From Pelodera strongyloides (Eukaryota > Nematoda > Chromadorea > Rhabditida > Rhabditidae), in the NCBI GenBank assembly GCA_036852015.1, contig JAANDG010000665.1, positions 1 through 64,000 of the forward strand: 64,000 nt of DNA, written 5' to 3'. The position numbers were made by a program, and so were the translations under genes. This document shows positions 12,670 through 25,043 of this stretch, piece after piece; within the stretch, counting starts at the first letter, position 1; each line of letters opens with the position of its first letter. Under the pieces are notes generated by a model. It ran no database searches and was not told where the DNA came from. It saw only the letters and a program-made list of their open reading frames with translations.

Positions 12670-13151
12670 TTAAAGGGATAGGTTCACCTCGAATCGCACC
12701 TTTTTTTATAATTTATGTTAATAGTATGACCTATGTCGGTCAAACTGCGAAAATTGCAGTAAATTTCCTTTGCTCCCCGTAGTAGGAGAGCTTGCTCAAA
12801 AAAGCTAAACTACCTCGAATCTATAAAACATTTGGAGTACCGCAGCCATGGTAAGTGGGAAATAGCGCAGGAGGCCTGGAGACGCTAGAAAATACAGGGC
12901 CCTTTTATCATCCTCTGTCTATCACAACAATATCTGCACCTCCAGGCCTCCTGCGCTATTTCCCACTTACCATGGCTGCGGTACTCCAATTGTTTTATAG
13001 ATTCGAGGTAGTTTAGCTTTTTTGAGCAAGCTCTCCTACTACGGGGAGCAAAGGAAATTTACTGCGATTTTCGCATATTGACCGTCATAGGACATACTAA
13101 TAATAGAAATTATAAAAAAAGGTGCAATACGAGGTGAACCTATCCCTTTAA
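12670..13151. mobile_element. TTAA-type foldback element (AAAGGGATAGGTTCACC family)
   Basis: A near-perfect palindrome of about 480 bases bounded by TTAA. It begins TTAAAGGGATAGGTTCACC and ends with the complement. The arms share GGAGAGCTTGCTCAAAAAAGC and GGTAAGTGGGAAATAGCG blocks, with a loop near 12900. It abuts a half copy of the CCGGCCGG family (about 13148-13285). Confidence 0.8.
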
Positions 13152-13285
13152 AGCGGCATGCCGGCCGGTTTTTGAAAAGCATCATGGACAGCTGAATTCT
13201 TATGTATTTATGCTAATTTGCTCGACCTCAGCTCGAGTTTTTATTCTGTTCATTTGCACAAGCTGCATAAGAATGCTACCTGAAA
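13148..13285. mobile_element. CCGGCCGG-family foldback, left half only
   Basis: It starts TTTAAAGCGGCATGCCGGCCGG and runs to GCATAAGAATGCT, then stops without the right terminus. A truncated copy directly adjoining the 12670 element. Confidence 0.65.
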
Positions 13286-13684
13286 CTTGACAGAAAGAAG
13301 AGTTTTTTGTTCTTCGTCCATTTGATTATGATTATGGTGGCTATGAATTTCATTTTTATCGTCACATATTATTGTTGATACTTTATAGAAAGTGCACTTA
13401 CACTTACACGAAAATCAATCATTCTCCCTAACAACAAACAAAAACGTGAAAATATCACGTAGTTGACTGCCCTCGATAATTACCCTCCGATACGTGACCC
13501 ACAAGATAATTGCTTTGATTTTTGAAACTCTGACCTCTTTTTTTAGTAAATCTGACCTTCGTATTTAATCTACAACGCTAAACAGGTAATTGTGCTATAA
13601 AATAGGTTCGTCTAAATAATAATGTAATTCACAATCGATTTCGCAAAGCAAAGCTCCAGAGCCTTCAAATGTGACACACCTCCT

Positions 13685-13855
13685 TTAAAGCGAAATGCTA
13701 GCCCCTTTGGAAAATTTGCATATGATAAGCAAATCCTATGTATCCTACGCTAATTTTGTAGGATTGCCGTGGACGATCGTACAAAATTAGCATAGGATAC
13801 ATAGGATTTGCTTATCATATGCAAATTTTCCAAAGGGGCTGGCATTTCGCTTTAA
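13685..13855. mobile_element. TTAA-type foldback element (AAAGCGAAATGCT family), copy 2
   Basis: Nearly identical to the 4045-4215 element over its whole length, with TTAA on both sides and the same central loop. The high identity between copies suggests recent mobility. Confidence 0.8.
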
Positions 13856-13859
13856 AGAT

Positions 13860-14868
13860 TTGTCGACTGCTTACAATTAGTTTGTCTCAGTTCAATTTAA
13901 CTTAGTTTTTGCGATATAAATACTACTTCCTTTGTTTACTTCTCTTTGCATTGTTCTGTGTGCAGGGCGAAAAGATCGCGTCATAAACCGGTTTTTGAAC
14001 GTACTCAAAACTAATACATACTTATACTTCCGCAGCTCAATTTATGATTTAAACTAGGGTTTAGTTTCTCGGTTCTCCCGACTTTGCATACATTGATCAT
14101 CGAGAATTGTTTGTGAAACTGTACAAAAACTAAATGGCTAGTTAGTACGAATTTAAAATTGCATTGCACTGTAAGCTGAAAGTATGCTCCACGTCACAGT
14201 GAGCAGCGTAACGCAACTATAAAGTAACTAGCCATTTATGTGACATAATGAGAAAGTTGTTATGTACCCAAAAATACACATTATTATTTTATTTACGCAC
14301 AAATTAGGAGATGGCTTCTCATAAGACTTCCATGTTAGATAATAACTTGACAACTCTTGAGTTTCAAGTTAAATCTCCAAAAAATAGCCCGATCAAAGTA
14401 GGAAAAGAAGCTCTGGTGCATGCACCGCGCGCATTATTGGCACAAGCGATTTTGACGCGTTATTTCCCGGTTTTCACGCAATCACGAGAGATAGAGATGC
14501 CGCATTGTTTATTGTTGTTCTTTGAACACTTCCCGCCAACCGCTAAATATTTGCCAAGATCAATATTTTACGTTCTTTATTTTGTGGAAAGTTTACTTAT
14601 AAACAAAGTAACATTCTACGAATTAACCCGGTTTTTATAATCTGAATCAGTTTCTCAAGAAGCAGTTTTGTGATCAAGAGTCCCGCACACAGCGCATCCT
14701 TTGTTAGCGCGATAGCGCTAACATTGTTTGGGTTTATAGCTTTGAGTTTAGTACACTAACGGTACAGGTACAGCATCGATCTAGCATCATTTATGAAGCT
14801 ACAATAAACCTTTAAAAAAATTTGCGCCAAGTCCTAACTAAACATATGTTCAATCTTATTATATAAAA
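13860..14868. other. No gene seen
   Basis: An open frame of 109 codons at 14311-14640 has no recognisable motif and no splice context. I could not find the missing DPY19 first exon here. One candidate short open segment with ATG and a GT donor lies on the minus strand near 13295-13340, but nothing confirms it. Confidence 0.4.
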
Positions 14869-15070
14869 GAGTAACTGTAGCCTAATTTGCATACCGATGT
14901 GCGTTACGAAATGCAAATTTCCTGTTCGGATATAAAAAGAGTTTCGCTGCTCAATATCAATTGTTTCCTATTAAGTGAATTTCTTATGATACGTTTGCAA
15001 CTTTGTATATAAGTGTGTCCATGCGAAACCAATCATATTTCCATGTAAGTCGCCTCAGCCTGCGTGAGCC
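14869..15070 (+). repeat. Octamer/TATA module, copy 2
   Basis: The second copy of the 2951-3136 segment. It has ATTTGCAT (14885-14892), ATGCAAAT (14911-14918) and TATAAAA (14931-14937) in the same order and at nearly the same spacing, then the shared CTTTGTATATAAGTGTG and CCAATCAT blocks. It carries a small insertion after the TATA motif relative to copy 1. Confidence 0.6.
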
Positions 15071-18000
15071 ACTGGTACCTCATAAATCTGTTGTTCTAGG
15101 TCATGTTCTACCCTAATTTCGCCTCTTTGTGCCAGTTAACTTTCCTCTAGCAATGTTGTTCATGTGATTAAAATGGAACAGAAAAAGTAAGACATAGACC
15201 ACAACATTTACAAGCAAAAAATTACCGCCTTATACGAGACTGATCGGGTTCTAGCTCAGTATAAGCAGTCCTCCTTCGGCACCAATAAACAGTTTTGCAC
15301 AGAAGGGAACTAGAGAGGGGGAAAGAGAGAGAGAGAGAGACAGAGAGAGACAGAGAGAGAGAGAGAGAGGAGACAAAAATATGACCCGTTTTGGATGGCT
15401 ATCCTCCACTCCCCTTGTCTTTCTATTTTCTGTTCTGTGTTTTGTACAAACATGTCCTGGTTTATTTGTTTGCGTTTCTCTCTCTTTTGTTTGAGATGTC
15501 ATTTGATTTCCGAATTCGGAAAGTGAATTTGGAAGTTTTATAAACCTGGATCTTATTTCAGCGTTTAAATGTTTCGATGGATTATATACTTATGAATTTT
15601 CATTGAATTACGGTTTGTAAGTGTACGGTACTTTCTAAGAGGGCTCCCTTAACAACTAGGTTCTAGCAACTGGGTTTACAATGCCTATTTCTGCATTAAC
15701 AACTTCCATACGTAGTTCTATTCTCGTTTGTGACTCACTCTACTCTCCCATACAGTGATCTATTTCTGCCTCAAGGTTTCAGTCCTGTAGTCCTAGATTA
15801 TCTGCGTATGCAAATTTCCTGTCAACTATGAATCACAGGTAACACGTCACAATACGCCCTTATTAGGTGTAAGTGAGTATCAACGTGACTAGTCATCTCG
15901 ACAGTCAATTATTATAGAGAAAGAGAAGAACCAGAACTGGTCTGTGCAATTGCCTTCTATTGTAATAGTCTACCGCCTCAGAAAGGAAAACGGCCGCTTT
16001 CGATGAAACTGAACCTTTTTTGAGTTTAAAGGGAGCGAGCGGCTCTTTTTTTAAAGGGAGGTTACATCACGCACCAAGCTTGTTGGCGCACAGCCAAGAT
16101 TAGAACACCTTTCTCGCATACAATTTTCTGCCAGCTGAACTCGCAGATTTTGAGCCTGTCTTCTTACGAATGTGCATAATTTGCAGCTAATTTACTAGCT
16201 TTGTCCAAATGATTTTGTCGCTATTGTAGGAAGAATACCCAAAAACCTAAGGGGTCCTCAAAAGCTAAAACACAGCCAAATTACTGGAGTATTTGATAAA
16301 TCAAGCGTTCAAAGATTTATCTTGCCCAACTCTGATCCGCATAAGAAACCGCTCATCTGTCCGGTTGTTTCACAGTTCGCTCTGCCTTCAGCCCGCTAGA
16401 TTCTCACGGGTGCGTGTTTGACAAGGGGTGCGCGCAGGTCGGAGCGGCCAAAAAGTTGCGGGCCGAGTATGCGAAGTAAAGGGAATGGCAAGCCGTTCAT
16501 TGATCTCTACTGGTATCCATGCTTCCCTCTTATATTTGCTTTTAGTCACTACTGAGAGAGAAACGATATCGTTTGCAGTTCTTTTCCACGCTGAGGCGGA
16601 GGTCAATTATTTGAAGAGTAAAGCAATTAAAAGCATTGTTCTGCAATTTTACTGAATATTTGTGCAGACCATGCTTTAGCATTTTTTGGTATGTTGGCTT
16701 GGGTTTCAGGTTGCGAGGTGGTAAAAGAAACAGCAAACAAAGTTGAAACAATTCTTTTCCAGGCACGAATCTTTTAGTTCTCGTAAGTAACACCGCTAGT
16801 GTTCTCGCGATCTAACGGTTGGTAAGATGGAGTAAGCGTCCAGGAATTAGACCCGTGCAAAATAATTTAAAATTACCGCACTTTAACTTTGGGTCAACCC
16901 CTTAGCCCTTAGCATTCCCTTAGCAACTGTTTGTCATTAACATTATAAATTGAGTCCAATTAAACAACCAATGATCTAGTCCAGTTCTGATAATTGCCTA
17001 CACATAAAAGCTCGTTTTGTGGATTTCTCCTAATTCGTTATAATGATGGATTGAGATAACAAGGAAATCATATGATATCCATCCCAATCACACAAATTTG
17101 ATAAATTTGCATAAAATTTATCACCCTGTTTATGGTTGTCATTGGGGGAACAGGTTCGAGAGAGAGGTTAGAGAGAGAGAGAGAGGGAGAGAGAGAGGTG
17201 AGAGAGAGCGAGAGGGTGTGAGAGAGAGGGGGGGAGGGACGAGGGATGGAGGGAGGAGAGAGAGAGAGAGATGAGAAAGAGCGAAAGAGAGAGAGAGAGA
17301 GAGAGAGAGATCAGCTGGTGAAACTGTGCAACCTAGAAATATAGGAAGGAGGCAACTTGATAAACTTGAAACTGCAGGCCTTCCCCCTTTTCCAGCCCTG
17401 CGAGACAGGGAAAGAGTCTTGATTGCATTTATTAATCACGTTTAGCGGTTTTTGATCAAAATATAATCTCACGTGGGTATGTCGTATGTCTACGATATTG
17501 ACATGGTGTACTCCTTGTGCAAGTTGCGGGACTATGTCTTCCAAGTCACAAGTATTTTATTATTATTTGGTCATATTTAACGAATACCTTACATATACTA
17601 CATGTATCTATAACTTGTTTTGTTGGGCTCATTATTCGCTACAATATTCATTGACCGCTTGACTATTGTACAAAATCCTGCTATCATAATTTTTTGCCGA
17701 AAAAATTTTTTATTCATAATTTTTATTAATTGTATTAAATTGATTTTAATTTGTCAATTTTCTCTACGTCCCTCGTGTAATGTAATGTTGGCTTCTTGTT
17801 TATTCTTGAAACTAAAAATTCGCAAAAATCGTATCGTTTTATCAAATTTTCGAACACGTTTTTTGAAATAGGTGACATATTTCGCGCATGTCGTATCAAT
17901 CAAAACCTGTTTCGGTTTTAATTTTTTTTTATGTAAATTTGCAAAGACATGTAATTTTAATATTTGAAAGCAAATTTGGCCAACCACCACTCTTTGCGTG

Positions 18001-19837
18001 AAAGAAAATACAGACAATTCCGCGAGAGCGCTTCGCGCGCACCGTAATTATGCTAATTATAGCATAGATTTTGCGTGCGCTCAAAGAAATTAGAGAACTT
18101 TTGAAGTGTGGTCATTTCTGAGAATTCTACGGAAAAATTTCACTTATCCTCATTATGTTTATGCTGTGTCTTTTTGTAGATCATCTATTTTAGTGTTTAC
18201 CTTATTATTATAAATAAGGTCATTTTCAATTTATTCTGATTCTCTCAAATAAATTTCTCTCTTGCACAAAACTCGTTTCCTTGAAAATAGATGTCTAATT
18301 CTTTAAATTAGGGAAAACACATTATGTTCAGAAATTTCCTGCGTTGTGCAGTGTAAATAGTAAATTAGTAAACGTCCTTGTTGGAACTCTTTTTTGTGAA
18401 CCGTACATAATTTGATTTACTGGTTCGGTTCAACATGTATAGCATAGCGCAAAGACTGCTAACTGATTGTGAGATCTACTTATAGAGATAGTAGACATAG
18501 GAGACAGGAGTGTACCTAACCAAGCGTCTAAAAATGACCCCACACCTTTCGGTGTATTGTTCCACATATATTACTTGTACTAGGTTCTAGATTAGCAATA
18601 GCATAATATTTTATCTAAATTTCGGTAGCTCACTAACAAAGCTTTAGATTTACTCACAACAATGACCGGTAGTACTATGTTACTATGTACGATTTCGAAA
18701 TACAACAAATTTTTTCGGTTGATAACGTACAATGACAATTCCGTAATTTATTTCGACACAAACTTTACATTGCGCAACGCGCTCTAGGATGGATACTTTA
18801 TATGGTAAATAGGATTTATAATTTATTGATTTCAACAAAATTGTTTTCCCTATTTGTGTTTATGTTTGTATAAATTATAAAATGAGTTCTCGAATCTTCC
18901 ACTCACATTACATTTAGAATTTTAGAGTGAGTGGGAAGTGCGAGTGCGCAAAAAATTACCGTGAATACATCAACAAATTCGATTATCTCGCGGTGCAGTT
19001 CGTAAATTGTACAGTCGCGTACTCGCCGCGGTCAGATAATTGCGACTCGAACTCTCGCAGCTCCGAAAAAGAACTCGAAGGTCAGAAATCACAACAACGC
19101 AACTTTATATATATATGCACCGTTTTCTAATCCACTCATTACATATCTCCTTTTTTGGTTGCCAAAAGCCTAGCTAGCGGAAGGCAAACTATAAGTATAC
19201 ATTAGCAAAGACACTCGTTTGGAAAAAGTTCATTTGAAAAAATTAGTTAAAGGTTACGTTTTTTTTTGTGATAAGGCGGCATCATGAAGTAATCTTGACC
19301 ATACACCGCAGCTTCAAAATGCTAAACGTAGAACAAATTCCTACGCATATATTTGCGAACTCGAACATTATATGCTTTTTGATCACCGACCAGCACACAT
19401 GACTTGGCTACAGTAATGTAATTATGATTTGCTTATGCCAAAAAAATAAACAAAAGCAGTAATAATATAATGTGACGTTATTTCATTACGTCGCACTCGT
19501 GCGCGCAGTTATTATATAGTTATGTTTATTAGTTATCGAATAACTCAAACAAAGAGTAATTAAATATTTAATCGTTAGAGTATATATGTACGTATATTTA
19601 TATTTAAAGGGTAACTATTTTCACTCGAATTTTAACAATATAAAAGGATTGCACTCGAAACATAGCTAGTGAGAAAGTCATTGTATTGATTCTCAAAAAC
19701 GCCTTAGTTGAACAGAAATTAAATTGTTAGACTTACGTTTTCATTTAAGTTCGTATATGTATATTCTCTCACAACATTCTACATCTTTCATATTGCTTCG
19801 AAATATTGTTTGCGGTTTTATTAATATTATTTAATAG
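15071..19837. other. Long gene-free stretch with simple repeats
   Basis: No exon chain or conserved motif was found on either strand. It contains GA-rich microsatellites at 15315-15370 and 17155-17310, a short GC-rich patch at about 16380-16480 and otherwise AT-rich sequence. The open frames over the GA runs and the GC patch are compositional. Confidence 0.5.
17155..17310. repeat. GA-rich microsatellite
   Basis: About 155 bases of (GA)n with scattered GG and GT interruptions. A shorter similar tract is at 15315-15370. Confidence 0.9.
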
Positions 19838-20107
19838 GTTCCAAAATGGCAAAAACCGTGCATTTTCCTTCCAAGTATCAATTGCAAAATAGTGTGCCAT
19901 CTACCGAATTTTGTGTATTTTTGACACATCCGCACTATAAAAAATCCGCCATCAAAGCAATTTTTTTGTTGAACAAATGGTCCCGTGGCGATCGGTCGTA
20001 AAACTGCCTGAGCTATTCTCGGGTAGTGCCAAGATACGGTACATTTTCGATACTTGAAGGAAAATCGGCCATACTTGGAAACCCCATTAAGAAAATTTAG
20101 TTTGCAG

Positions 20108-23100
20108 ATGAAACTACTAGTTCAGCTATCCTCTTGCCTACTATTGTGTACATTAGCAAAATCACAAAAGATATTCGTAACCGACATGGAAATGCAGAGA
20201 AATAATACAGGTAGAGACTTTTTTCACATTTCTTCTAAATGGAAGCTTTTTCTTAATCTAACTTAAAACACCATGATGTGAAGGCACGCACGTACTTTAT
20301 AAAACAACGCAAAGAAAGTATTCGAGAAAAGGTCCATGCTTCAAATACGTTGCATAAGTCCAAATTGAATAGTAAAAGAAGTTAGTTCCACTGAGCCAAA
20401 TGAGTATGTTATAGTTATGTTATGGGTTTCCAAATATGCCAAAAAACGTGTGTGTTTCTGTCAAAACTACCGTATTTGGAAATAAACGTGAATATTTAAT
20501 ATGAAAAATTATAAGCAATATTAGCGTGTAGACCACGATACTGTATACATGCTTGGAAACCCCATCATGGTTCACAATTTGAATTTTAATTTTAAAAAAA
20601 TTTATAATTTGAAGGGGTAATTTCTTACTTTTTCCAGATTTCGGTCAATCTTTGAGTAACGAAACAGAACTTCTCTACGAAGAGTACTTTCCACTACTAA
20701 TTACATTGGTAAATCTTCCAAAGAATGAGACAGACGCGCTGGAAAAATATTTGAATCAACGAACATATGCAGAATTGAAACGAATGATCGACTCGAAAAC
20801 AAATGAGGTATTTTGATTGATCGGTTATTAATTTATTGATAGATTATTTTGCTCAGAAACATCGGCTATAAAGGGGAAATAACACTGAGAACCAATGAGT
20901 TGCGCGCCGCACCATTTCGGGACACAAAATGCGCGCCGCAAAGAAATGGAACACAAAATGCGCGCCGCAAAGAAATGGGACACAAAATGCGCGCCGCAAA
21001 GAAATGGGACACAAAATGCGCGCCGCAAAGAAATGGAACACAAAATGCGCGCCGCAAAGAAATGGGACACAAAATGCGCGCCGAATAGAAATGGGGGCTG
21101 TACGCTGTAGAATAAACTGCTCGTTGTAGTTAAGCGGTTATTTTCGACAGACAGACCCGAAAATCAGTCGGTTTAAATTTGAAGAATCAATTTGGATTCG
21201 CATTTCTTAGTGTCAGTTTCGCACAGGATATGCTTTATCACGAATCACGATGTTGGCTATAAGAAAAAAATGAAACTTTTTTCGGAGCCTTAGCGAAAAA
21301 AAATTATTGACAGTAAAGTGTCCCGACCATTAATTTTTCAATGCAATTTAGATCAATATCCGGGAACTTTCTTCTCGCGTTGAAATTTCGAATCTCACGG
21401 ATCTCAGTCGATTTGTTAGCATAAAAGACAATAAAAAGTTCTTCGATATTATTGAGGCATATCATGTGAGTTGTGTTTTTATTTCTATTTGCAAAACTAG
21501 ATTAGCTACGACGATTAGCTCTAATTTCTGAGAATGTACAGGATGTAAACTGGAAACCCTCTTAATTTCAGAATGCTTCAATTTATGCCTTGATACGTGG
21601 CATTTGGAATTCACAACTACATTCAATACTCCCTCCGATTGACCAACTCGCACTATTGGAATATTTTGAGGTATTTTAAAGGGAATGTCAAACCGTTTTG
21701 TGAAATAATTATGGAAAAAAACTAAGTTTATTATTACTGTTGTTAGGTCAAGCTGTGAGCTATGCTATGCTATGAGAGATATAAAATGTTGGCAACAAAG
21801 ATAAATGTTTCAGTCCTACATGTTATACATTATACTTTCCACTAACTAGTACTGATAAACCGCGAACGGCTTTCACTTAAATATACATAAAAACATAAAA
21901 TTAAGATAAAAGTGGACTAATTTAGGAGCAAAATAGCGAACGACTTTCCAATTTATCATTTTTCGAACGAGTTTGGGATGCTATTCAGAGGTTATTCGCC
22001 AGACAGAAAGATGTGAGTTGTAACTTATTTTAAATACTTTTCTTGGATTTTTCTGATTCTGATTGAAAGTTCAAGTGCAGAAAAGAAAGATTTGAAATAA
22101 AATGTACTACTGAACGGTAAAAACCAATCAGCTATTGCACAAACAATTAATTTCGAAAGTGTGAAAGTTTATTCGCCGGAAACTCAAAATTAATTAAAGC
22201 GGCAAGCAAATTTTGTGCCATTCTAAGAGCTTTTCTGGCTGCGGCACAGAATGGAACACAGGAACACTATACATGGAAATACTGCTTTTCGAGCTTTCTG
22301 CGCACAAACCATATGTCATGCCACTTTAAATCAGTTATGGATATAAATTTAGATTTCATGTGCGGCCGACCGTCCAGAGTGTATCCGACGGCTCGTAGAT
22401 CGTATGGAAAAGGAGGAGAGAGCAGAGATAGAGAGGGCCGCTGATAATGATGATGTGCTTACTGTAGAGGGAAAGATACGAGAGGAGGTGAGGGGAAGAT
22501 TATTTATATTACCTATTTGTATTCATTAAATGATAAAATAAACAGTGAAATATTTCCAAAAATAATTCATGGAGCCGGAACTTGATTGATAGATGAAGGG
22601 TTTTATGTTTTCTTCGGTACAGAGGTAAGCACCATTTTACTGCCATTGCCGTGTTGGCTTGTGGACAGCTCGTGAAATTTCTCTAATGTGAGTTGTTTCA
22701 ACAAAGCTAAAAGATATATTGACACTCTCCCTATTTATGAAATTTAGTAATACCCGAAAGCTCATATTGGGTTATGATGAGAAGAAGAAGATTAAATTTG
22801 AGGTAACAATACAATATCGCCCACATATCATACGATCGCGGCAAATATTTGCAAAACTTGAAATACCTGCCACCATTACCTATACATTACTCTTGATTTC
22901 CATTGTGTTATTATCATATCACCTGTTTGCTAATCAACGGCAACCCGACGAGCTATATACAACTTTCTTTTCATCATTTCATTGTGATGCACATCCAATA
23001 ACTAAATTCCAAAGTCAATACACTTTAGATAAATCGTCTTCCCGAAGAAGGGCGGGAAGAATTTGCTGAATGGAGAGCGGAGAACTACCCTCCAGTCGCA

Positions 23101-23172
23101 CTTCTCAATATAATATACGATGCGAGCGAATTGGAAAAGGAGTACGCTGATCATATACAATTCATAAAATGA
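20108..23172 (+). CDS. Secreted helical protein of unknown family
   Basis: Eight exons with consistent phases: 20108-20210, 20638-20807, 21352-21465, 21572-21670, 21926-22012, 22353-22487, 22707-22802, 23029-23172, giving 315 residues. The start ATG follows TTTGCAG directly, a likely trans-splice acceptor. Residues 1-19 (MKLLVQLSSCLLLCTLAKS) form a clear signal peptide. The rest looks mostly helical, rich in Glu, Arg and Leu, with possible N-glycosylation sites (for example NET). One exon has a Cys pair (CAADRPEC). I do not recognise the family. Small secreted helical families such as SXP/RAL-2 in nematodes are one thing to test, but no diagnostic motif was seen. The exon 7 acceptor (ACAAAG) is unusual, and the stop lies just before a GC-rich foldback insertion, so the 3' end may be altered. 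Confidence 0.7.
20422..20565. mobile_element. ATGGGGTTTCC foldback element, copy 3
   Basis: The ends are ATGGGTTTCCAAATATG and GCTTGGAAACCCCAT. It sits in intron 1 of the secreted-protein gene. A longer, diverged relative (about 19838-20087) ends just upstream of the start codon. Confidence 0.7.
20902..21090. repeat. 29-base minisatellite
   Basis: Six to seven copies of a 29-base unit containing GCGCGCCGCAAAGAAATGG and ACACAAAAT, in intron 2 of the secreted-protein gene. Because 29 is not a multiple of three and the unit lacks stop codons, all frames stay open on both strands; these frames are not genes. The unit is far more GC-rich than its surroundings. Confidence 0.9.
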
Positions 23173-23185
23173 CACTGACAAAAGT

Positions 23186-23309
23186 GCGCGGCAGAAAAAG
23201 ACGGTTCGCCCAGGTTTCGCCGCACACTTAGCCCAGCCTTCGCCGGACTCTCGCCAGGTCCGGGCGAGTGCAATGGCTACACTTTCGCCTGGGCGAAAGC
23301 GCCGCGCAC
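23186..23309. mobile_element. GC-rich foldback element
   Basis: The inverted ends are GTGCGCGGC and GCCGCGCAC, with inner arms TTCGCCCAGG and CCTGGGCGAA. It lies 13 bases after the stop codon of the secreted-protein gene. Similar GC-rich palindromic patches occur at 27773-27888, 56365-56480 and 61985-62106. Confidence 0.6.
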
Positions 23310-23558
23310 CCTTTTTATCTCTATCTACATGCCGGGATTATTACCGCCATCCAATAGTCAATGCTTGTGTTTTTAAAGAAAATTCGTCCTTTCAACCTGC
23401 TACTTGCTACATTTTTGGGAGTATGAACCCAAGCAGGGAGATAGAGAACAAGCATACATACAAATCGTACATTGACTAATGGGCTAATTTCATGGAACAA
23501 ATTATAAGTGAGAAAGGGATTAATTATATTAAGTATACTTATATTAATTACATTTCAG

Positions 23559-23945
23559 TGCTCTGGATCGTCTGAGGAAACACGGCCTTATCCATTCACT
23601 AAAAGATTACTATAGAGCGATGATCGAGTTGAAAACACCAGAAGAGCAGGAGTTAAATAACCAGAAAATAGCAAATAATTAGTTTTTGAAACACATCGAG
23701 TAGACAGTAGACCAGCATTCTTATGCAGCGTATGCAAAAAACATGTAATGGAATAAAAAATCGAGCTAAATTCTAGCAAATTAGCGTATACGTAAGAATT
23801 CAAAAACCGGCTGGTATTTCGCTTTAATTAATAAAAACATTGAAAATTACTACTTTTACAGGAAATTCGTCAATTCTTCCACAGAATGAACGACACGTTC
23901 GCGCGATGTTACAATCCATTAAAAACAAAATATAAAAATAGCTAG
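23559..23945 (+). pseudogene. Two orphaned 3' exons of the secreted-protein gene
   Basis: Two acceptor-preceded coding stretches follow the stop of the upstream gene. The first (23559-23682) reads ALDRLRKHGLIHSLKDYYRA and on to a stop. The second (23862-23945) reads EIRQFFHRMNDTFARCYNPL and then a stop. Their composition resembles the upstream helical protein. The first needs a phase-2 donor that the exon at 23029-23172 does not offer, and it has no usable donor of its own because a CCGGCCGG-family element starts at its end. Either the old tail of the gene was cut off by insertions or an alternative transcript exists. Confidence 0.45.
23683..23827. mobile_element. CCGGCCGG-family foldback, truncated at left
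   Basis: It runs from TTTTTGAAACACATCGAG to AAAACCGGCTGGTATTTCGC plus TTAA. The left terminus is lost at the junction with the coding-like stretch ending at 23682. Confidence 0.7.
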
Positions 23946-24450
23946 TGAGTTTTATATTATTATTATTATTCATTTATAACATTATATTAGGATTTACGTA
24001 TCTCTATGTCTATGGGTTTTGTCAAACCGCAAAGCCTGTTTTTTTTCCGTGGGAACAAAGCTAATCATAAGTAACAATTCATATATCAATTGTACAATCA
24101 CTGCCCAATTTTAAGCTAACAATAAGCTAGCGAAAGTCAAGCATGAAAATAAAGCAGACCTCGTTGAATATGAAATAATTTTTTAGTGAATTCTAAGGCA
24201 AGGCCCACTAATACAGTATGTTGGCCGGTGACTCTGCTACTGAAATAATCAACGACGAAGCCTCCGAAGTTTTTTGGACGAGATTAGAACAGTCTCTATG
24301 GTGCAATATTAACATTGTTGTAATACAAATTATGGTATATGTTTGAATGCGTATAGTGATTAGTGTTCACCTATAAATTTGCTAAAATGCGGGCAATTTT
24401 ACACAATTGTATGTGTTTTCCCGTATAAAGTAATCGCTACGAAATATGAT

Positions 24451-25043
24451 GGCTTACTGCTTAAGACATCTAAAACATCCAAAGACATCTGGTGACATCT
24501 CGGACATCCAGAAACATCTGAAAACATCCCGTACATCCAAAATACTGTAACATCCAGTAGTAATTCAAAATAGAAGTCATTGTTGGACATGAACTACATT
24601 TTTTACGGAGAACATTTGGTGACAAGGTAGGCGTAGGCTAGTGATAGTTTTTCCTGGTCGGAAGCTTTCAATTTTCTTGCGATATGTCAGATAACACGCA
24701 TCGAGCACCTTCGACAGTCACTCCAAACGGTTAACTTGAGGTAATGGTGCACTTTCTCAGCGATAGTTTACTAAATGTAATAACATCTGCCCTCGGCAAC
24801 AATGGTTGAACACGTACCAGAACTTACGAAAAGCAGACAATAACCCGAATAACCGCTTCACGAACCAAACAAATAAAAATAAAAAGAATGATCATCATCC
24901 ACGCATTGGAACATGGTCAGATGTCACGGATGTTTTTTGGATGTGCTGGGTGTTTTGGATGTCTAGGGATATTTTGGATGTCACGGATGTTTGTGGATGT
25001 CAGAGATGTTTTTGGATGTTTTAGATGTCTTAAGCAGTAAGCC
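24451..25043. mobile_element. Foldback transposon with 9-base target duplication
   Basis: A 593-base element. The outer 30 bases, from GGCTTACTGCTTAAGACATC inward, are repeated exactly in inverted form at the right end. The flanks AAATATGAT (24442-24450) and AAATATGAT (25044-25052) are a perfect 9-base direct repeat. The subterminal regions hold about nine ACATCC/ACATCT motifs on the left and about the same number of GGATGT/AGATGT on the right, at roughly 10-base spacing. No transposase is encoded. A 9-base duplication is typical of Mutator-like elements, so a non-autonomous MULE is the best guess. Confidence 0.8.

Noticed and set aside
14311..14640. 109-codon plus-strand open frame
   Set aside because: No recognisable motif, low-complexity composition, no neighbouring exons.
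20828..21129. Six overlapping open frames on both strands
   Set aside because: All are readings of the 29-base minisatellite.
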